Positions 1 to 7,223 of a stretch of 35,228 bases of DNA are shown piece by piece. The notes below the pieces were generated by a model that had not been told where the DNA came from, did no database searches, and saw nothing but the letters and a program-made list of their open reading frames with translations. Numbering within the stretch: position 1 is the stretch's first letter; each line of letters opens with the position of its first letter. The DNA lies in the NCBI GenBank assembly GCA_016927965.1, contig JAFGLP010000090.1, positions 1 to 35,228 on the forward strand. The letters run 5' to 3'. A program made the translations under genes and the position numbers. Source of the stretch: Dehalococcoidia bacterium (GTDB lineage: Bacteria; Chloroflexota; Dehalococcoidia; GIF9; UBA5629).

Positions 1-1093
1 ACTCATCCCTCTGCAGCAAGAGCGGCTGCATTTCCATGATGGTAGTATCCGGATACCATCCGAATACACCTGCCAGCCGGTCTATCATGAGTGCAAACAG
101 GTCAGGGCTGACCACATATACTAATCCTGTTCCCAGGATACCCAGTACAGCCAGGGTGAGAACATAGTACCATGCCTTAATATTGAATCTTTGCATAAGT
201 ACCGCAATAACAGTCACAATAACCGTCAGCATAATAGCCCCAAAAATGGACAGAGAAGTAAAAGAACTGCGGGCCGCAGGCAAATAAATGACAAGGCCGA
301 CAATCAGCGTTGCTATGCCCAGTGCTCCGGTAATCAAAGGGTTGCGGCCTTTGAAATAATCGACGATGACCTGCACCGCCAGGAATACACAAATTATCAG
401 CAGTATTAAGGCTGCTCCCGCCCAGACAAGCATATAAAGAGCCAGGGCCAATCCAGCCAGCACGCAATAAACTGCAGGCTTCAGCATACCTTTCCAGCCT
501 TTTTCCTTCAGATAAGCTATATCGATATCCTCACTGTCTTTAAAAGCAAACATGACGAACATCATAAATAAGGCGACGAACATTGTCTCAGCAATATGAT
601 GATCCGCATAGCCCAACAGCGACCGGCTGAGAAACTCACCCGGCATGATAGCCAGCATACCTGCAGCCAGCAAACCCGCCCACAGATTTTTCAGTGCCAT
701 TCCAATGAAAAAAGCCGCCACGATTGTTATGACAGCCATTATGGGAGGTATAAAAACCATGATCACATCGGTAAAATGCTGGCCCGGATTTCCCAGCCCT
801 AACAACCATGCGATCCCCCCTATAAGATAAGCAAAGAAGTTGGGCTGCGTCGTTGTGCTGACCCCTCCCGGGAAAATATAGTAGGGATCAAACTCTGTCA
901 GAGAAGGAAAATGCTGCGCCAGGTTGTCCACCAGCCTGCCGTAATAATAGGCGTCTACGCCTGTCAGCTTCACCCAATCATTAATGAATACCTGGTTGTA
1001 AGGAAGTATCACCCTTAACCACAACGCACCTACTATAATGGCCACAAAGATTACCAGGACCGGCACCCAGAGGGGAATCTTCTTGAATATCAT
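1..1093 (-). CDS. STT3/AglB-type oligosaccharyltransferase, N-terminal part (runs off left edge)
   Basis: An open frame of about 364 codons runs leftward from an ATG at 1093 and leaves the window without a stop. The translation starts MIFKKIPLWVPVLVIFVAII, a first membrane segment. It then has the first acidic motif and its surroundings (GVDAYYYGRLVDNL, Asp47, then FDPYYIFPGG near residues 68-77), as in the first external loop of STT3/AglB proteins, and GYADHHIAE near residues 161-169, which matches the second (DHH) motif of archaeal AglB. At least seven hydrophobic segments are visible. In this family the enzyme transfers a lipid-linked glycan to Asn in N-X-S/T sequons on the outer face of the membrane. 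The WWDYG catalytic motif would lie beyond the edge. An AAGGT ribosome-binding site and a good promoter precede the ATG. The family call is firm; the glycan and its targets are unknown. Confidence 0.85.
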   Translation of the reverse strand, partial: MIFKKIPLWVPVLVIFVAIIVGALWLRVILPYNQVFINDWVKLTGVDAYYYGRLVDNLAQHFPSLTEFDPYYIFPGGVSTTTQPNFFAYLIGGIAWLLGLGNPGQHFTDVIMVFIPPIMAVITIVAAFFIGMALKNLWAGLLAAGMLAIMPGEFLSRSLLGYADHHIAETMFVALFMMFVMFAFKDSEDIDIAYLKEKGWKGMLKPAVYCVLAGLALALYMLVWAGAALILLIICVFLAVQVIVDYFKGRNPLITGALGIATLIVGLVIYLPAARSSFTSLSIFGAIMLTVIVTVIAVLMQRFNIKAWYYVLTLAVLGILGTGLVYVVSPDLFALMIDRLAGVFGWYPDTTIMEMQPLLLQRDE

Positions 1094-1113
1094 ATCTTCA
1101 GACCTTGCGCTAG

Positions 1114-1143
1114 ATTATAGCCTTCGCCATGAGAACATGACAA
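1114..1143 (-). promoter_or_regulatory. Sigma70-type promoter for the oligosaccharyltransferase gene
   Basis: Read on the minus strand, TTGTCA (1143-1138) is followed after 18 bases by a perfect TATAAT (1119-1114). The expected start of transcription is near 1107, giving a leader of roughly 14 bases that includes AAGGT before the ATG at 1093. Confidence 0.6.
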
Positions 1144-1322
1144 TTATTTAGCAGTGAAACATATTTGACATCAGCCTTGCTGCAGTATATCGTAGAAATA
1201 GCATGTGTTATGTGCGAAGAGTGTTTGTCGTACTTGTATTAAAAATTTTTGGGTCCTATCAGCTTCAACACAGTCCACACGAAATGCGCAGATAGAGAGG
1301 CCGCCGGGATCAAACCGCCAAG

Positions 1323-2024
1323 ATGAAAAGGTATTTAGTATTATTATTGTGCATACCTTTACTCAGTGCGTTAGTCTTCAACACATTCGTTGCGGCCGAC
1401 GAAGCTAAAACATTAAAAGTCGGGATTTACGATAACCAGCCTAAAATCTTCATGGATAATGCCGGCCAGGCCTCAGGATTCTGGCCGGATATTATAAATT
1501 ACATTGCTGCAGCAGAAGGCTGGAAAATAAAGTACATATACGGCACGTGGTCAGACTGCCTGCAGAGGCTGGAAAAGAACGAAATCGATATAATGCCCGA
1601 TGTTGCCTATACAGCAGACAGAGAGCAAATTTACGCATTCTCACACGAGTCTGTTTACACGAGCTGGTCACGGATATATACTCGGAAAGGTTCCGGTATC
1701 TATTCAATCCTCGACCTGGAAGGTAAAAAACTGGCAGTCCTTAAAGGCAGCATAAATGTAGACGGACCGGACGGCATCAAAGAGCTTATCCACTTCTATG
1801 ACGTCAACTGTACTCTCATCGAAACGGAGAGCTATTTATCCGTTTTAAGTATGGTACAGAACAGAGAGGCTGATGCCGGGGTCACCAGTAAGGACTTCGG
1901 GTATAAAAACGAGGGTGATTTCAAGGTGATCAGGACAGCCATCCTCCTACAGCCGTCACTTCTCTATTTTGCTTATTCCCAAGAATTCCAGCCTCACACC
2001 GTATCTAATAGAAACAATAGATAA
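1323..2024 (+). CDS. Periplasmic solute-binding sensor domain, 5' part of a frameshifted HD-GYP gene
   Basis: This frame begins with a signal peptide or first membrane segment (MKRYLVLLLCIPLLSALVF), followed by a bacterial extracellular solute-binding family 3 domain (about residues 28-215; for example LKVGIYDNQPKIFMDNAGQ and NEIDIMPDVAYTADREQIYAFS). Such domains fused to signalling enzymes bind small ligands outside the membrane. The frame ends at 2024 in an unrelated-looking tail (QEFQPHTVSNRNNR). The natural continuation, LTPYLIETIDNYIIGLKQD, lies in the +1 frame from about 1980. One extra C in the CCC at 1978-1980 would explain the break: without it the junction reads AYSKNSSLTPYL. The start codon has no clear ribosome-binding site. 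The two halves are probably one protein in the cell or in close relatives. Confidence 0.75.
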   Translation: MKRYLVLLLCIPLLSALVFNTFVAADEAKTLKVGIYDNQPKIFMDNAGQASGFWPDIINYIAAAEGWKIKYIYGTWSDCLQRLEKNEIDIMPDVAYTADREQIYAFSHESVYTSWSRIYTRKGSGIYSILDLEGKKLAVLKGSINVDGPDGIKELIHFYDVNCTLIETESYLSVLSMVQNREADAGVTSKDFGYKNEGDFKVIRTAILLQPSLLYFAYSQEFQPHTVSNRNNR

Positions 2025-2853
2025 TTATATAATAGGTCTGAAGCAGGACAATGATTCGATCTATTACCGCTCGCTGGATAAATGGATGGGGGTAAAACAG
2101 GAGGATAAGGAGGTTATTCCCGCATGGCTGACATGGTCACTGGCCTGCATTGCAGGACTGGCATTGCTGCTGGCAGGGGGAAGCTTTCTCCTCAGGAGAC
2201 AGGTCATACACCGCACACAGGCTTTGACTGCAGAGATCATCTACCGTGAACAGGCAGAGGAAGACCTGCAAAAAACATTAAATGATACCGTACTGGCCAT
2301 GGCCAAGATTCTTGAAATGAAAGACCCTTATACATCCGGCCACCAGGTCCGTGTAGCCGAACTGGCAACCGCAATTGCCGCCAAGCTTAACTTTAGCGAT
2401 GAGCAGATAAAATATATTAATACCAGCGCAATAATCCATGATATTGGCAAGATGCATATACCATCCGACATCCTGAGCAAACCGGGGCAACTCAGCGACC
2501 TGGAATATAAAATCATCCAGACACATGCTCAAGGCGGCTATGAGATCTTAAAAGGTATCGAATTCCCTGCGCCGGTGGCGCAAACAGTATTGCAGCACCA
2601 TGAAAGAATCGACGGCTCAGGCTACCCCCATGGCTTAAAAGGGGAAGATATCCTGTTGGAGGCCAGGATTTTGGCCGTTGCCGATGTTGTGGAAGCCATG
2701 TCTTCGTACAGGCCCTACCGTGCAGCGCTGGGCGTCGAAAGAGCACTGGCTGAAATTAAAGCTAAACGTGGTGTCCTCTACGATGAAAAGGTCGTGGATG
2801 CCTGCCTTGAACTCTTCAATGTTGACAAATTTTCCTTTTCCACCGATGCATAA
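1969..2853 (+). CDS. Transmembrane HD-GYP c-di-GMP phosphodiesterase, 3' part of the frameshifted gene
   Basis: This frame carries the end of the solute-binding domain (LTPYLIETIDNYIIGLKQD), a membrane helix (WLTWSLACIAGLALLLAGG), a short coiled linker (RTQALTAEIIYREQAEEDLQ) and a complete HD-GYP domain. The metal-binding HD pair is in HDIGKMHIP (codons at 2437-2442), followed by HAQGGYEIL, HHERIDGSGYP (2596 onward) and ADVVEAMSSYRPYR. HD-GYP proteins hydrolyse c-di-GMP, so the intact fusion would couple an external ligand to lowering of c-di-GMP. The listed start (ATG at 1969) is only the first available codon in this frame; it has no ribosome-binding site and lies inside the upstream frame. 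I therefore read this as the second half of the gene that starts at 1323. All catalytic motifs are intact. Confidence 0.8.
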   Translation: MLIPKNSSLTPYLIETIDNYIIGLKQDNDSIYYRSLDKWMGVKQEDKEVIPAWLTWSLACIAGLALLLAGGSFLLRRQVIHRTQALTAEIIYREQAEEDLQKTLNDTVLAMAKILEMKDPYTSGHQVRVAELATAIAAKLNFSDEQIKYINTSAIIHDIGKMHIPSDILSKPGQLSDLEYKIIQTHAQGGYEILKGIEFPAPVAQTVLQHHERIDGSGYPHGLKGEDILLEARILAVADVVEAMSSYRPYRAALGVERALAEIKAKRGVLYDEKVVDACLELFNVDKFSFSTDA

Positions 2854-2897
2854 ATCATCCACTGTGATTTTTCCGTCATTAGATCTGTTTTAAGTTG

Positions 2898-2926
2898 TTG
2901 ACTTTCAGTCAGTGAGCATATATGCT
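2898..2926 (+). promoter_or_regulatory. Probable promoter of the cobalamin operon
   Basis: TTGACT (2898-2903) and TATGCT (2921-2926) are separated by 17 bases. Transcription would start near 2933, just ahead of the riboswitch. The -10 matches at four of six positions, so this is moderate evidence supported by its position. Confidence 0.45.
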
Positions 2927-2945
2927 GTTATCAATTTAATATTGG

Positions 2946-3066
2946 AGCAGGGCGATCGGGGGTGACCCCGTTCTTAAAGGATAGCAAACCGGTGTGATTC
3001 CGGCACAGTCCCGCCTACTGTTAAAGTCAGAACGCCACCCTGCTGAAGAAGCTGCCTCCGCGGAGA
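2946..3066 (+). promoter_or_regulatory. Cobalamin (B12) riboswitch
   Basis: The region contains a recognisable B12 box: AGCAAACCGGTGTGATTCCGG, then CACAGTCCCGCCTACTGTTA, then AACGCCACC. The aptamer is closed by a perfect 7-bp helix, AGCAGGG (2946-2952) with CCCTGCT (3038-3044). Inside lie a CGGGG-GTGA-CCCCG hairpin with a GNRA loop (2957-2970) and a CCGG/CCGG helix (2989-2992/2999-3002). The next seven genes all belong to late cobalamin synthesis, which fits feedback control by adenosylcobalamin. The aptamer call is firm; the exact 3' limit is approximate. Confidence 0.9.
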
Positions 3067-3074
3067 AAGGGGGT

Positions 3075-3100
3075 GGGATTTGTTATTTTATAAAGATCCC
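3075..3100 (+). promoter_or_regulatory. Antiterminator hairpin of the riboswitch
   Basis: GGGATTT (3075-3081) pairs with AGATCCC (3094-3100), including one T-G pair. After a bulged G the stem continues as TTAT (3083-3086) with ATAA (3090-3093) around a TTT loop. The hairpin uses CCC at 3098-3100, which is also the start of the terminator stem, so the two structures exclude each other. This is a reading by eye without an energy calculation. Confidence 0.55.
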
Positions 3101-3125
3101 CCTGCTCACGGAGCCGGGGTTTTTT
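3098..3125 (+). terminator. Riboswitch-controlled intrinsic terminator
   Basis: CCCC (from 3098) pairs with GGGG (3116-3119) around an inner GCTC-ACG-GAGC stem, and is followed by six T residues (3120-3125). It lies between the aptamer and the first coding start at 3167, so it can stop transcription of the whole operon when cobalamin is bound. Confidence 0.75.
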
Positions 3126-3166
3126 GTTTGGGCGGGATGGCGTGTTCTTGTTTACCATTGAATAAC

Positions 3167-4105
3167 ATGGAAAGTATAACAGGACTGATTATTATATCGG
3201 CCGCACTTTTGATCGACATACTTCTGGGAGAGCCGCCAAACCGTGCTCACCCGGTCGCATGGCTGGGCAGCTTTATTTCACTGCTGCTCAAGACACAGCC
3301 GGGAAAAGGAAAAACACGACAGGCCCTATACGGCACAGCCATAGTCATCTTTACCTTGCTGGTTATCGTTATCCCAGTTTGCCTAATCATTATTTACCTG
3401 CAATATTTAAACACCGTAGTGTACGTTATAGTATCCGCCTACCTTTTAAAACATACATTCTCCTTGCGTGGACTATGGCAGGCAGTGCAGAAGGTAAAAA
3501 CCAATTTACAGTCTTCCAGCGTACAAACGGCACGTGAGGACGTGAAAGCGCTGGTGCATCGCGATCCCAGCCAGCTCGACAACAGTCAGCTCATATCAGC
3601 CGCCATCGAGTCCTGCGCAGAAAACCTGTGCGACAGTTTTGTAGCCCCCCTTTTTTATTTCGCAATATTCGGACTGCCCGGAGCGGTTGCTTACCGGATT
3701 GCCAATACGTTTGACGCCATGATCGGATATCATGGCCGATGGGAATATACCGGCAAATTCGCTGCACGCTTTGACGACCTGCTTAATTACATTCCGGCCC
3801 GTCTGAGCGCCATATTCATACTTGCTGCCGCCGCCATATGCAGAGCCAGCACCGCAGCAGGCTGGAAAGCCATGCTGGCCTACCATAACCGGACAGAGAG
3901 CCCCAACGCGGGATGGACCATGAGCGCCATGGCCGGCTCGCTCAATATAGTGCTGGAAAAGGAAGGACATTACAGGCTGGGTAACGGAGAAAATGAGCTT
4001 TCAGTATCAGCGATCAGCAGCTCCCAGGCAATCATGCTGACAGCGGCATCCATCTGGGGATGCATAGTCATCCTGAAGGAGGTGATGGTTGCCTCCATCG
4101 GCTAG
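3167..4105 (+). CDS. cbiB: Adenosylcobinamide-phosphate synthase CbiB
   Basis: This is a membrane enzyme that joins adenosylcobyric acid to (R)-1-amino-2-propanol (phosphate), making the amide side arm of cobinamide. The 312-residue protein begins MESITGLIIISAALLIDILL and continues with the family signature GEPPNRAHPVAWLG. In the middle it has YRIANTFDAMIGYHGRWEYTG and FDDLLNYIPARLSA, and near the end ESPNAGWTMSAMAG, all typical of CbiB. Four to five hydrophobic segments are visible. An in-frame TTG at 3080 would place the start before the riboswitch terminator and add a non-family leader, so I use the ATG at 3167. The gene is first in the cob operon and its last 17 bases overlap cobD. Confidence 0.92.
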   Translation: MESITGLIIISAALLIDILLGEPPNRAHPVAWLGSFISLLLKTQPGKGKTRQALYGTAIVIFTLLVIVIPVCLIIIYLQYLNTVVYVIVSAYLLKHTFSLRGLWQAVQKVKTNLQSSSVQTAREDVKALVHRDPSQLDNSQLISAAIESCAENLCDSFVAPLFYFAIFGLPGAVAYRIANTFDAMIGYHGRWEYTGKFAARFDDLLNYIPARLSAIFILAAAAICRASTAAGWKAMLAYHNRTESPNAGWTMSAMAGSLNIVLEKEGHYRLGNGENELSVSAISSSQAIMLTAASIWGCIVILKEVMVASIG

Positions 4106-5183
4106 ACCCCATCTTACCCACATTAAGCCGGCTTTTCACGGCGGGGCCGGCTTTACTATACCCTGCTTCAACGACGCTGGCCAAAAGCAAATCATGGATT
4201 TCAGCACATGCTGCAACCCGTATGGGCCTCCTAAAGCCGTCCGCACAGCATTACGTAAAATGAACGCAGAGCATTATCCCGATCCGGACTGCAGCCAATT
4301 AATCATGGTGCTTTCACGTGATTTAGGCTTGCACACCAACAATCTTATCATAGGAAGCGGTTCTACTGAATTGATCAGGCTGACCGTTAACGCCTATGCC
4401 GGGCCCGGCGATACCATTGTTATTCCCTGTCCTACCTATTCTGAATATGAATTGGCTGCTGCAATTGCTGACACTCATGTCATAAAATATATAGTGAGCG
4501 AAAAAGACGGTTTTAAACTTGATTGTAAAGAATTTATCTTATTTGCCGGACAGCATCATCCAGCGATCATTTTCTTATGCAACCCAAATAATCCTACAGG
4601 GCAATACCTGAGCCAGGAAGAGGTAGCCAATATCTTAGAGGCATTCCCCGAGACGCTGGTGGTACTGGACGAAGCGTATATAGCTTTTACCGACAGCGCA
4701 TGGCAGTCAAGCAAACTGCTTTTAAAAGACAACCTCTTCATTATGCGGTCGATGACCAAAGAATATGCGATCGCAGGGCTAAGACTGGGTTACGGAATGG
4801 CATCCAAAGCTATAATAACAAACCTGAAAAAGGTAAGGCCGCCATGGAACGTCAATACCGCAGCCCAGGAAGCAGGTCTGGCATTGCTATCCTGTCAGGA
4901 TCAGCCGACACAGAATGTACTGAAGATAAAAAAACTAAAAAAATACCTTGTGGATGAATTGACGGGGATGGGTTTCCATTGCGTGCCAACTAATACCAAT
5001 TTCTTCATGTTTAAAACAGGGAACTCCCGTCTCTTTCACAAGCAGATGCTGGGAAAAGGGATCCTGGTCAGGGACTGCACGTCTTTCGGCCTGCCGGAGT
5101 ATGTACGAATAGCGCCGCTGGGCGGAACGCAATGCCGTAAGTTCATTCATGCAGTTAGAGAAATACAGGCGGTAAAGCCGTGA
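4089..5183 (+). CDS. cobD: Threonine-phosphate decarboxylase CobD (aminotransferase fold)
   Basis: A PLP enzyme of the histidinol-phosphate aminotransferase family that makes aminopropanol phosphate from threonine phosphate for attachment by CbiB. Visible motifs are DFSTCCNPYGPP near the N-terminus (substrate loop), IIGSGSTELIRL, FLCNPNNPTGQ, VVLDEAYIAF and the Schiff-base lysine in SMTKEYAIAGLRLGYG (Lys224). A PLP-phosphate Arg region follows near the end (YVRIAPLGG). Length (364 residues) is normal. The TTG start at 4089 is supported by a near-perfect Shine-Dalgarno (AAGGAGGTG) about seven bases upstream, inside the end of cbiB. The family also contains HisC, but the cob setting and the start of the protein favour CobD. 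Its stop overlaps the cobQ start (GTGA). Confidence 0.88.
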   Translation: MPPSARPHLTHIKPAFHGGAGFTIPCFNDAGQKQIMDFSTCCNPYGPPKAVRTALRKMNAEHYPDPDCSQLIMVLSRDLGLHTNNLIIGSGSTELIRLTVNAYAGPGDTIVIPCPTYSEYELAAAIADTHVIKYIVSEKDGFKLDCKEFILFAGQHHPAIIFLCNPNNPTGQYLSQEEVANILEAFPETLVVLDEAYIAFTDSAWQSSKLLLKDNLFIMRSMTKEYAIAGLRLGYGMASKAIITNLKKVRPPWNVNTAAQEAGLALLSCQDQPTQNVLKIKKLKKYLVDELTGMGFHCVPTNTNFFMFKTGNSRLFHKQMLGKGILVRDCTSFGLPEYVRIAPLGGTQCRKFIHAVREIQAVKP

Positions 5184-6706
5184 CAGCCAGGACGCTGATG
5201 GTACAGGGCACAGCATCTTCCGCCGGAAAAAGCATCCTTGTCACCGCATTATGCCGGATATTGAAGCAGGACGGGCATCGCGTGGCCCCATTTAAAGCAC
5301 AGAACATGGCCCTCAACTCATTCGTGACAACCGAAGGAGGGGAAATAGGCAGGTCGCAGGCCTGCCAGGCCGAGGCGGCAGAAATAACACCGTCTATCCA
5401 CATGAACCCCATCCTGCTTAAGCCGCAGGCGGATTCAACTTCGCAACTGATCATACAGGGCAAAGCAGCAGGCATATCGGCCGCAGCGGATTACTATAAA
5501 GACAACTTTAAATTGCTTCCCAAGATCGAGGAATCGCTCAGTATATTGTCGGACCACTATGACATCATCATTATTGAAGGGGCGGGCAGCCCGGCTGAAA
5601 TAAACTTGATGGAAAGAGAAATCGCTAATATGCGTATCGCAAAAATGGCGCAGTCCCCTGTCATACTGGTGGGAGACATAGATAAAGGCGGTGTATTTGC
5701 TTCGTTCGTCGGTACACTCGAATTGCTTCCCCCAGACCAACGCGACTTCATTAAAGGATTTGTCATCAATAAATTCAGGGGTGATATCTCCCTGCTGAAA
5801 CCTGCTCTGAAATTTTTAGAAGACCGGTACTTGAGGCCGGTACTGGGCGTGATTCCCTATATGAGGAACATTGGCATAGCCCAGGAAGATTCAGTTTACC
5901 TTGATGAACGCGTGGGTGAAAATCATGCTAATCGCCCCGATGTTTGCATAATCAGGCTGCCGCATATATCAAATTATGACGATTTCGATCCTCTGGAAGC
6001 CTCCTGCAACATAAGATATGCAGCCACAACGCATGAAATGGGGCACCCGGACCTGATCATCCTGCCGGGCACTAAAAGCACTATGAGTGATCTGGTATTC
6101 CTGCACAACAGCGGCCTGGCAGATGCGATTATACATGAAGCAAAGCAGGGGACAACTGTGGCAGGTATTTGCGGCGGCTATCAGATGCTGGGCTTAAAAA
6201 TTTTCGACTATTACGGCGCTGAATCTGATATCAGGGAAGCTGACGGTCTGGGATTGCTGGCTTTAGATACCAGATTTGATCTTGCGAAAATTACTTCGCA
6301 GGTGAGTGGCCGTGTTATTGCCGGCACCGGTCTGTTTAATAATATGCATGGCACCGCAGTACAGGGTTATGAAATTCACATGGGCAAAAGCCAACTACAA
6401 ACAGATAACCCCCTTCTCGAAATCAGCAGCCTGAACAATTCCGCTGACATATACACTGAAGGCACCTCCGACCGGACAGGCATGATATTCGGGTCATACC
6501 TGCACGGGCTCTTTCACAGCACTGACTTCACCCGCCGTTTGCTCGATAACCTGTGCTTAATCCGCGGGATACGGGCTGACGGTCATATTGCGCCGGACAA
6601 AGAAAAAGCCTACGATGCTCTTGCTTCAGAATTCAGGCGGAGCCTTGACATGAATATGATATACGGAATTTTAAGCGGAGGAGCACATGGCAGACCAGAA
6701 TTATAA
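5180..6706 (+). CDS. cobQ: Cobyric acid synthase (glutamine-dependent amidase)
   Basis: CobQ/CbiP uses ATP and glutamine to amidate carboxylates b, d, e and g of adenosylcobyrinic acid a,c-diamide, giving adenosylcobyric acid. The 508-residue protein opens with the DTBS-like P-loop MVQGTASSAGKS, then APFKAQNMALNS and the GDIDKGGVFAS motif. Its C-terminal class I-like amidotransferase domain has the nucleophile in GICGGYQMLG (Cys331) and a His in GSYLHGLF (His442). The start is GTG at 5180, overlapping the cobD stop by four bases, which implies translational coupling. The 3' end overlaps cobO by 20 bases. No CbiA (a,c-diamide synthase) is seen in the window, so the substrate must be made or imported elsewhere. 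Confidence 0.94.
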   Translation: MTARTLMVQGTASSAGKSILVTALCRILKQDGHRVAPFKAQNMALNSFVTTEGGEIGRSQACQAEAAEITPSIHMNPILLKPQADSTSQLIIQGKAAGISAAADYYKDNFKLLPKIEESLSILSDHYDIIIIEGAGSPAEINLMEREIANMRIAKMAQSPVILVGDIDKGGVFASFVGTLELLPPDQRDFIKGFVINKFRGDISLLKPALKFLEDRYLRPVLGVIPYMRNIGIAQEDSVYLDERVGENHANRPDVCIIRLPHISNYDDFDPLEASCNIRYAATTHEMGHPDLIILPGTKSTMSDLVFLHNSGLADAIIHEAKQGTTVAGICGGYQMLGLKIFDYYGAESDIREADGLGLLALDTRFDLAKITSQVSGRVIAGTGLFNNMHGTAVQGYEIHMGKSQLQTDNPLLEISSLNNSADIYTEGTSDRTGMIFGSYLHGLFHSTDFTRRLLDNLCLIRGIRADGHIAPDKEKAYDALASEFRRSLDMNMIYGILSGGAHGRPEL

Positions 6707-7211
6707 GGGATTGGTCCAGGTTTACACGGGTGACGGCAAAGGCAAGACGACCGCAGCGCTTGGACTGGCATTGAGGGCTTCCGGCCAGGGTCTTAAAGTT
6801 ATCTTCATACAATTTTTAAAAGGTCAGTTATGCGGGGAACATCTATTTGCACAGAAGCATGGGACCTTTGAGATTCACCAGTTTGGTGAAGGCGACTTGT
6901 TTAATAAATCCGATTCCGAACTGCTGAAAGAGATCCAAGACGCATACGAGTATGCTGAAGAGGCCATCACCGGCAGCAAATATGACATGGTCATACTTGA
7001 TGAGATTTTTGTTGCACACTGGCGCGGCCTGATAAGCCTGCAGCAAATACTGTCATTGATAGATAAGAATCCGGGCAATTTGGAACTGGTGTTAACAGGC
7101 CGCAAGGCACCTCCTGAAGTTATCAAGCGGGCTGACCTTGTTACTGAGATGCTGATGATCAAACACCCGTTTTTCCAGGGAATACCTCAACGTAAAGGTA
7201 TTGAATACTAA
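6687..7211 (+). CDS. cobO: Cob(I)yrinic acid a,c-diamide adenosyltransferase (CobA/CobO/BtuR type)
   Basis: This enzyme transfers the 5'-deoxyadenosyl group of ATP to reduced cob(I)alamin or cob(I)yrinic acid a,c-diamide. The 174-residue protein has the family P-loop GDGKGKTTAALG at the start, FIQFLKG, the Walker B-like DMVILDEIFVAHWRGL, LVLTGRKAPPEVIKRADLVTEM and the closing GIPQRKGIEY, where most members have ARKGIEY. A GGAGG ribosome-binding site precedes the ATG at 6687, inside the end of cobQ. It is of normal length and without N-terminal extension. It is distinct from the PduO and EutT families, which have other folds. Confidence 0.93.
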   Translation: MADQNYKGLVQVYTGDGKGKTTAALGLALRASGQGLKVIFIQFLKGQLCGEHLFAQKHGTFEIHQFGEGDLFNKSDSELLKEIQDAYEYAEEAITGSKYDMVILDEIFVAHWRGLISLQQILSLIDKNPGNLELVLTGRKAPPEVIKRADLVTEMLMIKHPFFQGIPQRKGIEY

Positions 7212-7223
7212 TAAGAGCACCTC

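Noticed and set aside
1165..1191. TTGACA followed by TATATC as a promoter for the HD-GYP gene
   Set aside because: The -35 is perfect but the spacing is only 15 bases and the -10 is weak. It may be real, but I cannot support it.
1200..1322. A c-di-GMP riboswitch in the leader of the HD-GYP gene
   Set aside because: I looked for the conserved GEMM-I core and the paired GNRA loop and receptor, and found no convincing match.
1969..2024. Programmed ribosomal frameshifting to join the two HD-GYP halves
   Set aside because: No classical slippery site, in-frame rare stop or stimulating structure is evident. A simple indel explains the data better.
3056..3065. CTCCGCGGAG palindrome as a protein-binding site
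   Set aside because: It lies in the riboswitch leader, where RNA folding is the simpler explanation.
3080..3166. Upstream in-frame TTG (3080) as the start of cbiB
   Set aside because: It precedes the riboswitch terminator, which would then lie inside the gene. The added residues do not resemble any CbiB N-terminus, and the family start fits the ATG at 3167.
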